NCBI GenBank assembly: GCA_030147305.1 | Contig: JASLAE010000096.1 | Coordinates: 1-10,969, forward strand | Reading direction: 5' to 3' | Source: Cesiribacter sp. | Lineage (GTDB): Bacteria > Bacteroidota > Bacteroidia > Cytophagales > Cyclobacteriaceae | Length of the DNA: 10,969 nucleotides | Shown here: one piece after another, positions 1 through 7,981 of the stretch | Layout of the letters: each line of letters begins with the position of its first letter | How positions within the stretch are numbered: position 1 is the first letter of the stretch | Position numbers and translations under genes: made by a program | Notes under the pieces: model-generated | What the model was told of the DNA's origin: nothing | Databases searched by the model: none | The model's input: only the letters and a program-made list of their open reading frames with translations

Positions 1-902
1 TTGGGATACTCGTAGACAATGCTGGTTTTGGGGTGCTGCTGTCCCGTCAGGTACTTGAATTCCGTGATCCGGGTATAGGGATGTTCATTTGGGTAATTCA
101 CGACCGGTGCAGGCTGATGTTGTGGTGCATCGAGTGTTTCATGCTTAAACTCCAGCGAACGATAGGGGAGCTTGCCGTATTTGAAATCAAAATACTCATC
201 CACAGGTCCGGTATAGATCATCTCCTTAAATGGAATCACATCCAGAATCTCGTGGTAGTCTGTGTTCAGCATGATCTTGATGTTGGGATGGTCCAGCATC
301 TTTTCAAACATAGCTGTGTAACCACGCAACGGCATGGCCTGGAACATATCAGAGAAATATCTATCGTCGCGGTTTGTGCGCACGGGCACGCGGGAAGTCA
401 CAGATTTATCCAGCTCGGAAGGGTCCATGCCCCATTGCTTGCGCGTGTAATTGCGAAAGAACTTTTCATATAGCTCCCGCCCAACACGGCTTACAACCAC
501 ATCTTCCGAGGTGCGGATTGGGCTGATAGCTTCTGCTTTAGACTGGAAGAATTCCTCCACATCAAAAGAGGTGAGATTTAAGCCATACAGTTTGTTGATG
601 GTATCCAGGTTAATGGGAATGGGCAGAAGCTGTCCGTCTACACTGGCCTGTACCCGATGTTCGTAAGGACGCCATTCGGTAAAGAGCGTGAGGTAGTCGA
701 ATACTTCTTTTGAATTGGTGTGAAAAATATGGGGTCCATACTTATGCACCAGTATGCCATCTTTGTTATAATGATCGTAAGCATTGCCACCAATGTGGTT
801 GCGCTTATCAATGATCAATACTTTTTTATTCAGTTGGGAAGCCAGGCGCTCAGCTAATACGCTGCCAGCAAAACCTGCTCCTACGATTAGGTAGTCAAAC
901 AT
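1..902 (-). CDS. glf: UDP-galactopyranose mutase, C-terminus cut by window edge
   Basis: This flavoenzyme interconverts UDP-galactopyranose and UDP-galactofuranose in the cytoplasm and so supplies galactofuranose for surface glycans. The frame reads from the ATG at 902 to the window edge, giving 300 residues without a stop; family members have about 370-390, so roughly 70-90 residues are missing. The N-terminus MFDYLIVGAGFAG carries the FAD-binding GxGxxG (residues 8-13). It is followed by the family motifs NHIGGNAYD (35-43) and KYGPHIFHT (54-62), then NYTRKQWG and RVPVRTNRDDRYF in the middle, and TRITEFKYLTGQ near the edge. A purine-rich ribosome-binding site precedes the start. The glycosyltransferase gene ends 71 bases upstream on the same strand, so the two are probably co-transcribed. 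Identification is firm; the product sugar's destination is not visible. Confidence 0.96.
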   Translation of the reverse strand, partial: MFDYLIVGAGFAGSVLAERLASQLNKKVLIIDKRNHIGGNAYDHYNKDGILVHKYGPHIFHTNSKEVFDYLTLFTEWRPYEHRVQASVDGQLLPIPINLDTINKLYGLNLTSFDVEEFFQSKAEAISPIRTSEDVVVSRVGRELYEKFFRNYTRKQWGMDPSELDKSVTSRVPVRTNRDDRYFSDMFQAMPLRGYTAMFEKMLDHPNIKIMLNTDYHEILDVIPFKEMIYTGPVDEYFDFKYGKLPYRSLEFKHETLDAPQHQPAPVVNYPNEHPYTRITEFKYLTGQQHPKTSIVYEYP

Positions 903-908
903 AAAAGT

Positions 909-914
909 CTCCTC
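909..914 (-). promoter_or_regulatory. Shine-Dalgarno site of glf
   Basis: On the minus strand GAGGAG lies six bases before the glf ATG at 902. It stands out because the other genes here lack a clear Shine-Dalgarno sequence, as is common in Bacteroidota. It supports the chosen glf start and suggests that translation of this second gene of a probable two-gene transcript starts independently. Confidence 0.6.
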
Positions 915-973
915 TATTAATATTGAAAAAATACAGCTGCCAGTTTTATTATACCGGCTTCTCTACCAGCTTT

Positions 974-2212
974 TTAGGCTGGCTTCTTCTCCAGTGCCTC
1001 CTGCATGAGGCCAACCATGCCCTGCCAGGTCTGATCCCATGAAATATGGGTCAGGAAGGCATCTACCTTTTCTTTCCATTCAGCATCGTGCTGCTGTGCC
1101 AGTGCCTTTTCTATGGCATCCACAAATTCTGTGGGTGTGCTGGCTATGTGCACCAGATTTTGCTCCCCATACGGACGCACTACATCCCGAATAGGCGTAG
1201 ACACTACAGGCTTGCCTGCAGCCAGATATTCTGGTGTTTTGGTGGGGCTAATGAAACGCGTAGATTCGTTGATGGCAAAAGGGAGTATGGCCACCGACCA
1301 GCCGCTCAGGTAGGTGGGGAGCTCTTTATAGGATTTGCCACCCAGGTAATGCAGGTTGGGGCGCTGAGGCAAATCGACAGGATCTATCTTTACCACCGGA
1401 CCGATCATGACCAGCTGCCATTCTGGCTTTGCGTCTGCTACGGCTGCCAGTAACTCAAGATTTGCCCTTTCATCAATTACGCCAAAGAAACCAATACGCG
1501 GGTCTGGGATCGCAGCCTGGTCTGCCGGCTGGGGTAAGTTTTGCCGGGCCTGGCCAAAATGTGCTTTATCGATGCTGCTCGGGAATGCATACACCCGCGG
1601 ATGTTGCTGTTGTTTTGCTTCGTACAGGCTTTGGCCACCGGTAAAAACAAGGTCTGCCTTCTTAAACAACGCCTGCTCCAGATCTTTCAGGCGGGTAGGG
1701 GCAAATTTAAAAGCCGAGAGTTCATCCATGCAGTCGTAAATGGTAAGCACAGGCTTAAAATGATCTGTAAAGCCAAGTGACATGGGGGTGTAATACCAGA
1801 AAATGTACTGCTGTAGGTTTTGATCTGCAAAAAATTGATCAAGCAGCCGCCGTTGCTCCTGCTCAACCTGTTCTGGAGAAAGGCCGTTGCGCAGGTGGGG
1901 AACTACTACCTGTACCCCGTCTTCCCGTGGAGATATATCCAGCCACGCCTCCTGTGGATCATCAAAATAAGGCTCTTCTACAAAGAATAAACGAGTATAA
2001 CGGGCAAAGCGCGAGAGCAGGTGTTGGGGGCGCTGATAAACAAAGTCCCAACGTAGATGTGATAGACAAACAAGGTCCGGTAACTTTTCTAAAAATCTAT
2101 CTAACTGAATACCTCCTGTTTTTTGTACAGCAGGCTGTACGTTTTCTTGCCGTGCAGTGCTTGTTTGGCCGAGTGGTCTCGGTGCAAAGGGTTCTAAGTT
2201 TTCTTTGTACAT
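974..2212 (-). CDS. GT-B fold glycosyltransferase (GT4/TuaH-like)
   Basis: Probable cytoplasmic glycosyltransferase that moves a sugar from a nucleotide-sugar donor to a growing glycan; donor and acceptor are unknown. With the ATG at 2212 it has 412 residues, normal for a GT-B enzyme. The N-terminal half carries LSHLRWDFVYQRPQHLLSRF (50-69), typical of TuaH-like transferases. The C-terminal Rossmann half starts near RIGFFGVIDERANLELL (239-255). The segment SPTKTPEYLAAGKPVVSTP (322-340) is the expected donor-phosphate and ribose binding region, with Glu328 as the likely conserved acid. The open frame extends upstream to a TTG at 2269, but the added 19 residues look unlike the family and ATG 2212 is the better start. 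It lies 71 bases upstream of glf in the same direction, so galactofuranose chemistry is a reasonable guess but not shown. Confidence 0.86.
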   Translation of the reverse strand: MYKENLEPFAPRPLGQTSTARQENVQPAVQKTGGIQLDRFLEKLPDLVCLSHLRWDFVYQRPQHLLSRFARYTRLFFVEEPYFDDPQEAWLDISPREDGVQVVVPHLRNGLSPEQVEQEQRRLLDQFFADQNLQQYIFWYYTPMSLGFTDHFKPVLTIYDCMDELSAFKFAPTRLKDLEQALFKKADLVFTGGQSLYEAKQQQHPRVYAFPSSIDKAHFGQARQNLPQPADQAAIPDPRIGFFGVIDERANLELLAAVADAKPEWQLVMIGPVVKIDPVDLPQRPNLHYLGGKSYKELPTYLSGWSVAILPFAINESTRFISPTKTPEYLAAGKPVVSTPIRDVVRPYGEQNLVHIASTPTEFVDAIEKALAQQHDAEWKEKVDAFLTHISWDQTWQGMVGLMQEALEKKPA

Positions 2213-2550
2213 ACAAAACGGTAATAATAAGATGTCCGCTATCTGTAAAAAATTAGCGGAAATGTTCAAAAAGAAAGAAAAGAGATAGAAGAATTTAGCC
2301 AGAGCAGCTCAATCCCTCTTTGGTTTAGATTTAACTTGCTTTACAGGGAAAAGTTACGGATTAAGTGTATGTTAAAGAAGATTTTTTTTCAGGCACCATT
2401 CAGTTTGCACGTTTCCATGATTTTAAAGGCTAAACATTAATTTATTTTGCTGGTTTAAAGTCAAATACAAGTGGTTGTTATCGTAATTTGCACTACAGTA
2501 GTTGCGTACGCCCTGTAATTTTATCCCCTTAAAAACCATTCTTTTGCAGC
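2213..2550. other. Divergent intergenic region with a short palindrome
   Basis: This AT-rich spacer separates the minus-strand glycosyltransferase from the plus-strand nuclease-like gene and must hold both promoters. I see no exact TAnnTTTG box on either strand. A near match, TAATTTG (2484-2490, one base short), is followed directly by the 11-base palindrome ACTACAGTAGT (2492-2502), about 48 bases before the plus-strand ATG. The palindrome could be an operator, but it is short enough to occur by chance. No small gene is visible. Confidence 0.4.
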
Positions 2551-3300
2551 ATGACGGGCCAAAAGGAAAGCATAGATTTATCTGCAGCAGGTAACGGTAT
2601 AGGTACTCTAAACGAACGGTCCCTGCATGCGGCCTTAAAACTATGGTATGCCCTGCCAGCAGATCGTTTCGAAGTACCCCTGCAAGGTTTTGTCATAGAC
2701 GTGGTACGGGGTGAGCAACTCATTGAAATCCAAACCAGAAACTTTACTTCCATACGGCAAAAGCTGAAAACCCTGTTAAAACACTATCGGGTACACCTGC
2801 TTCATCCTGTTACCTTTGAAAAATGGATTGTACAGGTAGATCATCATAGGGTGGGGCAGGTATTGTCCAGAAGAAAATCTCCGGTTAAAGGACAATTGAC
2901 AGACCTGTTTGCTGAGCTGGTGCGCATACCGGAGCTGGTAAAGCATCCTAATTTTTCCCTTGAGATTCTACTGACCAGGGAAGAAGAAGTGCGCTGCCAG
3001 GATGGAAAGGGCAGCTGGCGCCGCAGGCGCACAAGTGTTTTAGATCGGCGGTTACTGGAGGTTGTAAATACGCATCGCTTTACTGACATCACAGATTTCC
3101 TGCAGTTTTTACCATCCACACTCCCTATTCCTTTCTCCAATAAATGTCTGGCTGCCGCTAATGGTTTGCCCCTGTACCGGTGCCGTCAGCTTACCTACTG
3201 CCTGCGCAAAATGGAGCTTATAGTACAAGTGGGCAAACGCGGCAATGAATTATTATATGAAATATTACTACCAGCCAACCTACTTGGTTCTGTAAGCTAG
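2551..3300 (+). CDS. Unrecognised protein: PD-(D/E)XK nuclease-like domain plus possible winged helix
   Basis: I do not recognise a named family. The 249 residues appear to hold two parts. Residues 20-95 read as an alpha-beta core like a PD-(D/E)XK nuclease: a helix with Glu22, strands near 39-44 and 47-52 ending in Asp50, a strand LIEIQT (57-62) giving Glu59-x-Gln61, then the amphipathic helix SIRQKLKTLLKHYR (67-80). Gln in place of the usual Lys is known in some such enzymes, for example BglII. A basic patch (RRRR, 157-160) follows. Residues about 165-240 look helical and end in a strand-rich segment (MELIVQVGKRGNELLYEI), suggesting a winged helix. No signal peptide or membrane segment is seen, so it should be cytoplasmic. 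It stands alone on the plus strand between two sugar genes that face the other way. DNA processing or DNA-binding regulation are possible roles; neither is shown. Confidence 0.72.
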   Translation: MTGQKESIDLSAAGNGIGTLNERSLHAALKLWYALPADRFEVPLQGFVIDVVRGEQLIEIQTRNFTSIRQKLKTLLKHYRVHLLHPVTFEKWIVQVDHHRVGQVLSRRKSPVKGQLTDLFAELVRIPELVKHPNFSLEILLTREEEVRCQDGKGSWRRRRTSVLDRRLLEVVNTHRFTDITDFLQFLPSTLPIPFSNKCLAAANGLPLYRCRQLTYCLRKMELIVQVGKRGNELLYEILLPANLLGSVS

Positions 3301-3450
3301 TGTTAATGTCCATTCAACCGTTCGCTAACAAGATCCTTTTAGCATATTTGGCGCATTTGGTTTAGGAAGATCATTGCCATACAGGCAGCCTAGCTGAAGG
3401 TGAAGTGAGCTTATTTTAACAGTGCCTAAATCTCAGGCTATTGCGGCGTA

Positions 3451-5688
3451 TCAGGTTTTGCCATAATACATACCCACAGATACTGTTTCTGCTTCGCGTA
3501 AATAACGGTTAATCGCATCGTCGAGGCCTGGTAACAGCAGGCCGCGTTCACTGCTTAGCGCACTGTAGTATGGCCGCACAGCTCTGAAGCCTAACTGGCT
3601 GGCAGGCGATGCTTTGATCAGACCCCGGTCGAGATTGGCAATCTCTGCAGTCTTATAAGCAAAATCTGCCCAGCTTACTTCAGAAGGATTGGTAAGATGC
3701 CAGATGCCTGATGCCCTGTCTACCAGCAGGTCCAGACAGCTGTGAACCAGATCCGGCACATAGGTGGGGGATACAATATGATCTTTGGAAGCAATAAAGG
3801 GTTTATGCTCCTCCAGGGTTTTTACCATTAAGGTAATAAAATTATACTCATCCCAGGGCCCGAAAAAGGAGCTTGTCCTGATCACCAGCGCATCGGGGTT
3901 TGCTTTTAATACTTTGCTTTCGGCATAGAACTTAGAAAGACCATATACATTTAGCGGCGCTGCAGGATTGCTTTCAAGATAAGGTGAGTGTGACTTTCCA
4001 TCAAAAACCAAATCGGTAGAAAATGTTATAAACTGTGCTCCAAATCGCTTGCAGGCTTCTGCCAGCAGGGCGGGGCCTTCGGTATTTTCCAGATAGCAAC
4101 GTGCCTGCATCATTTCCGCCTCGTCTACCCGCACAAAGCCTGCTGCATTGATCACCGCCCAGGGTTCATGGGTTTGAAGCGCACTTTCTACAGAGGCCTG
4201 GCTGGTAATATCCATTTCCTGCCGGCTAAGCATTTTATAGGAGATATTTCTGATGCTGCAAATTCTGGCAAAGGCCTTGCCCAGCGTGCCGGTGGCGCCG
4301 GTAATAAGGATAGGCTTGGCAGGTGGTTTGGGCAGCGATCCTTTTTCAATCGACATGATTTGGGGCAGTTCTCTGGCCGATGGCTTTGCACTATACATAA
4401 AATGGATGCAGCCAGGGTCTTTCCACCAGCCCTCTGCTTCCAGCACCGGATGTTGTGGTTTCTCTCCATTGGCAAGCTGTTTAATTAGCCATGCCAGGGC
4501 GGTTGGTCTTGGCTTTCCTGAGCGCACATCGAATACGCCTGATTCGTAAAAGTTATTCTGCTGGGTCAGCAGGGTATTCCAGTCGTAGGCACCGAGAATA
4601 GACCATGCAGTGATACCCTTTACATCTACCCCTTCACTCTTCAGCCTTGTTACAGCTTCCCAGGCTTCCATAAACCATCTTAACTGCTCTTCGCGGGTGG
4701 CTCCTAAATGTACTTCGGTTAAAGCAACGGGGAGTTTATACCGGTCTGCTGCTTCCTTTAATATACTATAATGACCGGCACGTTTGTAAATATCAGCTCT
4801 TACTACTTCTACATCGGCGTAGCGATGCCTGCCGTTGCTGGCATGCGACCATTGCGGGTACTGACCCATGTTTTCATCCAGGTATCTTTCACTGGTGATG
4901 TAGTAATTAATGCCCAGCACGTCGGGTGGGTAAGCGTTGTCAACAAAATAGTTGAATGCACTTTCTTTCACTTTTCCATATTTCATGAAAAAGTTTGTCA
5001 TGGTCTTGTTTTCAGGCATCTTTCCACACAACAAGTCCAGAGAAGCCCAGCGGCGCTGATTTTCATAATTACGCTGGTAGGCAAGCTTTGGTGTGCTGTG
5101 GCATTTACCCAGGTCTTCTGTCTGTACAAGTTTTGCCTCCGGAATAATTTTTTTAATGGCATTCATGGCCATAATAATGGCTTTACACTGGTTGAACAGG
5201 GCAGCAGAAAATTGAACAGCATCTTTGGTATGTGGATACCAAAGGCCATAGAGGCAGCTAAATCGGGCTGTGGTAAGGGGTTCGTTTATAGGGGTAAAAA
5301 GCTCCAGCCACGGGTAGCGTTCTGCCACCGCTACGGCATATTCTGTAAATTTCTGTGGAAAGTCAGGATCTACCAGACTGGTGTAGGTTGGGCCACTGCC
5401 ATGGTGTAAAAAACCGGCAATGGGATTAATGCCCAGAGATTTTAGTTTTTCCAGTCGCTCATCGGCCCAGCCCCAGTTTGCTTTTTTCAAACCCTCCGGT
5501 GCAACTTTTTCCCAAAGTACAGGATACCGCATGGTTTTGATGCCCAGCTCAGCAATAGTATCCAGGTCGCCTATGCGATGGAGGTGTCCGTTTCTTTCTA
5601 GCTGGTCTCCAAACTGGTTCCTTAGCCTATGCACAGTGCATTCTATTCCACCCCAAACGGGTACACTGTTTATTACTTCTACAGCCAT
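3451..5688 (-). CDS. Fusion of GH1-like glycosidase and RmlD-like sugar-nucleotide reductase
   Basis: A two-domain protein of 745 residues. Residues about 5-430 resemble glycoside hydrolase family 1: FTPINEPL (131-138) holds the acid/base Glu136, LTEVH (323-327) the likely nucleophile Glu325, and AWSILGAYDW (361-370) matches the family's WSLxDNxEW loop with substitutions. Residues about 458-735 form an RmlD/short-chain-reductase domain: TGATGTLG (463-470) binds NAD(P), STD (557-559) and YGLSK (582-586) are the catalytic Ser/Thr, Tyr and Lys positions, and DEAE (522-525) fits the RmlD pattern. RmlD itself reduces dTDP-4-dehydrorhamnose to dTDP-rhamnose, but the substrate here is unknown. There is no signal peptide, so it should be cytoplasmic, which is odd for a polysaccharide hydrolase and fits nucleotide-sugar or glycan-precursor chemistry. 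The ATG at 5688 opens the frame. Glycosyltransferase and glf follow on the same strand after one opposing gene. Confidence 0.88.
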   Translation of the reverse strand: MAVEVINSVPVWGGIECTVHRLRNQFGDQLERNGHLHRIGDLDTIAELGIKTMRYPVLWEKVAPEGLKKANWGWADERLEKLKSLGINPIAGFLHHGSGPTYTSLVDPDFPQKFTEYAVAVAERYPWLELFTPINEPLTTARFSCLYGLWYPHTKDAVQFSAALFNQCKAIIMAMNAIKKIIPEAKLVQTEDLGKCHSTPKLAYQRNYENQRRWASLDLLCGKMPENKTMTNFFMKYGKVKESAFNYFVDNAYPPDVLGINYYITSERYLDENMGQYPQWSHASNGRHRYADVEVVRADIYKRAGHYSILKEAADRYKLPVALTEVHLGATREEQLRWFMEAWEAVTRLKSEGVDVKGITAWSILGAYDWNTLLTQQNNFYESGVFDVRSGKPRPTALAWLIKQLANGEKPQHPVLEAEGWWKDPGCIHFMYSAKPSARELPQIMSIEKGSLPKPPAKPILITGATGTLGKAFARICSIRNISYKMLSRQEMDITSQASVESALQTHEPWAVINAAGFVRVDEAEMMQARCYLENTEGPALLAEACKRFGAQFITFSTDLVFDGKSHSPYLESNPAAPLNVYGLSKFYAESKVLKANPDALVIRTSSFFGPWDEYNFITLMVKTLEEHKPFIASKDHIVSPTYVPDLVHSCLDLLVDRASGIWHLTNPSEVSWADFAYKTAEIANLDRGLIKASPASQLGFRAVRPYYSALSSERGLLLPGLDDAINRYLREAETVSVGMYYGKT

Positions 5689-6137
5689 AGCTTTAATTCT
5701 TTTTCATCTTTTCTTTTATCCTGCTACCTAATATTTTTCACCCTCCCAATTAGATTTTTGCTTTACAAATAAACTAGATCCCAGCAAGAAGCGAACATTT
5801 TTTAGTGGTAACCAAAGCAATCTCCGCTTACTTTGCCAAATGATTTTCTACGTAATAATGCACAACCATCACACTTTGTTTAGATATTTTCCACATTAGC
5901 TTGCAAAACATCCACGTACTGCGCATTTTTTCATTCCAGTTAAATATACCGAATTGGCCTTTTTTTATCGAATCATTTCTTTTAAACATGGTTTTTGAAA
6001 CGCTTGTCCCTAACTATTGTTAGGAATTCTGTGCGTACAAACATTTCATAATCATCAGGTAAGAACAGTATTATGCAGACAATTTTGCCGCTGACTGATT
6101 GGGGTTGATGTGCAACTTACTGATTTAAATACAGTAC
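5689..6137. other. AT-rich gene-free spacer
   Basis: About 450 AT-rich bases lie between the lysS terminator and the start of the fusion gene. No reading frame here looks like a gene and I recognise no structured RNA or mobile element. It should contain the minus-strand promoter of the fusion gene, but I find no exact TAnnTTTG on that strand. One perfect small hairpin, CCTAAC-TATT-GTTAGG (6009-6024), lies about 320 bases upstream of that start; its role is unknown. Confidence 0.5.
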
Positions 6138-6168
6138 AAAAAAAGCCCCGCCGGATGGGGCAGGGCTT
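6138..6168 (-). terminator. Rho-independent terminator of lysS
   Basis: On the minus strand AAGCCCTGCC and GGCGGGGCTT pair around the loop CCATCC, a GC-rich ten-base stem with one T·G pair, followed directly by a run of T. It lies about 30 bases after the lysS stop codon, as expected for the end of that transcript. In the plus direction the T tract is broken, so it should work mainly for lysS. Confidence 0.88.
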
Positions 6169-6199
6169 TCTTATCTTTTTCAAGGTACAGTGATATTCT

Positions 6200-7933
6200 T
6201 TATCTGATCCAACCTTCAACCTCTTCAAGGCTGGGATTTTTCACATCGTTGAGCTTCATCTTTTTGCGTGTACCACAAACATCATTAAAAAGCTTACTTG
6301 GCGTACTGTTCTTCAGCTGCTCTATGGTAAGTACCTTTAGCTCCCGCAAAATAGGAATCAGTTCGGTACGAATGCCTCGGTCCAGGTAATCCTGATCGGA
6401 GGCAAACTGCACTTTTTTCTCGGGCCGCATCTGCGGGAAGAAGAGTACATCCTGGATGGAGTTGCTGTTGGTCATGATCATGCTGAGGCGGTCTATGCCA
6501 ATGCCCAGGCCTGCAGTGGGCGGCATGCCAAACTCCAGCGAGCGTAGAAAATCCTCATCCAGCACCATGGCTTCTTCGTCGCCACGCTTACCCAGCTCCA
6601 GCTGCTCCTCGAAGCGCCTGCGCTGGTCAATAGGGTCGTTTAACTCCGAGAATGCATTGCAAATCTCTTTTCCGTTACAGATGGCTTCGAAACGTTCTAC
6701 CAACCCTTCTTTGGTGCGGTGGCGCTTGGCCAGCGGCGACATTTCTACGGGGTAGTCGGTGATAAAAGTTGGCTGGATTAGGTTTGCCTCGCACTTTTCA
6801 CCAAAAATCTCGTCGATCAGCTTGCCCTTGCCCATGCTTTCGTCTACCGGCACGTGCAGCTGCTTGCAAACCTGGCGCAGGGCTGCTTCGTCCATTTCGC
6901 TGATGTCTATGCTCGTAAAATGCTGGATAGCCTCAAACATAGTATAGCGTTTCCAGGGCCGCTGAAAGTCAATGGTGTGCTGGCCTACCTGTACTTTGGT
7001 ATCGCCGTGCAGATCAAGCGCAATGCGTTCTACCATTTCCTCTACCAGGTTCATCATCCAGGCGTAGTCTTTATAAGCTACATATAGCTCCATTTGGGTG
7101 AATTCCGGGTTGTGGAAGCGGCTCATGCCCTCGTTGCGGAAGTCCTTGGCAAATTCATAAACTGCTTCAAAACCACCTACAATCAGGCGCTTCAGGTACA
7201 GCTCATTGGCAATCCGCAGGTACAGGGTCATGTCCAGCGTGTTATGGTGGGTCTTGAACGGACGTGCCGCGGCACCACCATAAAGGGGTTGTAGTATGGG
7301 CGTTTCCACTTCCAGGTAGCCGTGGCTGTTCAGGAAGTTGCGCATGCTTTGCACCAGTTGCGTACGCTTACGAAAGGTCTCCCGAACATGCGGGTTCACA
7401 ATCATGTCTACATAGCGCATGCGGTAACGCTGCTCCGGATCGTCGAAGGCATCATACACATGCTCCACACCCTGCTCGTCTACCTCACGCTTAACAATGG
7501 GCAGCGGGCGCAGTGATTTGGAGAGCAGCCTGAACTCACGTACGTGAATGGAGATTTCGCCGGTTTGGGTAGTAAACACATGGCCTTTAATCCCAATGAT
7601 GTCACCAATATCCAGTAGTTTCTTGAAAACAGTATTGTAGAGCGATTTATCTTCGCCAGAGCAGACATCATCGCGGCGAATGTAAAACTGAACGCGGCCT
7701 GTTGCATCCTGTATTTCGCCAAAAGAAGCAGAACCCATGATGCGGGTGCTCATCAGGCGGCCGGCAATGGAAATATCTTTATAATCGGTCTTGCGCTTTT
7801 CGTAGTTTTCATGGATATCCTGCGCCGTAACGTTAATGTCAAACCCTTCGGCAGGATAGGGCTCTATTCCCAGTTTGCGGAGCTCTTCCATCTCGTGGCG
7901 GCGCCGGATTTCCTGTTCGCTTAACTGATGCAT
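6200..7933 (-). CDS. lysS: Lysyl-tRNA synthetase, class II
   Basis: This cytoplasmic enzyme attaches lysine to tRNA-Lys using ATP. With the ATG at 7933 it has 577 residues. An N-terminal anticodon-binding OB fold (about 53-140, with ISIAGRLMSTRIMGSASFGE at 54-73) precedes the class II catalytic core. Motif 1 lies around GYLEVETPIL (205-214), motif 2 is FRNEGMSRFHNPEFTQMEL (265-283) and motif 3 is GLGIGIDRLSMIM (475-487). Residues after about 505 form an extension absent from the roughly 505-residue Escherichia coli enzymes but usual in Bacteroidota; its TIEQLKNSTPSKLFN segment looks helical. The open frame continues 44 codons upstream, but those residues are not synthetase-like and the promoter box falls inside them, so ATG 7933 is the start. 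It is a single-gene unit with its own promoter and terminator. Confidence 0.97.
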   Translation of the reverse strand: MHQLSEQEIRRRHEMEELRKLGIEPYPAEGFDINVTAQDIHENYEKRKTDYKDISIAGRLMSTRIMGSASFGEIQDATGRVQFYIRRDDVCSGEDKSLYNTVFKKLLDIGDIIGIKGHVFTTQTGEISIHVREFRLLSKSLRPLPIVKREVDEQGVEHVYDAFDDPEQRYRMRYVDMIVNPHVRETFRKRTQLVQSMRNFLNSHGYLEVETPILQPLYGGAAARPFKTHHNTLDMTLYLRIANELYLKRLIVGGFEAVYEFAKDFRNEGMSRFHNPEFTQMELYVAYKDYAWMMNLVEEMVERIALDLHGDTKVQVGQHTIDFQRPWKRYTMFEAIQHFTSIDISEMDEAALRQVCKQLHVPVDESMGKGKLIDEIFGEKCEANLIQPTFITDYPVEMSPLAKRHRTKEGLVERFEAICNGKEICNAFSELNDPIDQRRRFEEQLELGKRGDEEAMVLDEDFLRSLEFGMPPTAGLGIGIDRLSMIMTNSNSIQDVLFFPQMRPEKKVQFASDQDYLDRGIRTELIPILRELKVLTIEQLKNSTPSKLFNDVCGTRKKMKLNDVKNPSLEEVEGWIR

Positions 7934-7973
7934 ATAATAGCCTAAGCTTCTGTATAAAATGTATTTAGCGCTG

Positions 7974-7981
7974 CAAAGGTA
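7974..7981 (-). promoter_or_regulatory. Bacteroidota-type -7 promoter box of lysS
   Basis: The minus strand reads TACCTTTG, an exact match to the Bacteroidota -7 motif TAnnTTTG, 40 bases before the lysS ATG. The expected upstream TTG element is not clear; only a T-rich stretch lies at about the right distance. The position gives a normal short leader of about 30-35 bases and rules out the longer upstream start. Confidence 0.6.

Noticed and set aside
33..473. A 146-residue plus-strand open frame
   Set aside because: It is a shadow of glf, whose conserved motifs are read on the other strand across the same bases.
1777..2256. A 159-residue plus-strand open frame
   Set aside because: It is opposite the N-terminal half of the glycosyltransferase and shows no recognisable features.
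2213..2269. Upstream TTG start for the glycosyltransferase (19 extra residues)
   Set aside because: The extra residues are not family-like and a normal ATG lies at 2212 just before the plausible N-terminus.
3421..3450. Small inverted repeat GCCT...AGGC as a terminator for the fusion gene
   Set aside because: The stem is only four pairs and no T run follows on the minus strand.
4771..5409. A 212-residue plus-strand open frame
   Set aside because: It lies wholly opposite the GH1 domain, whose catalytic motifs are intact; its sequence has no domain-like character.
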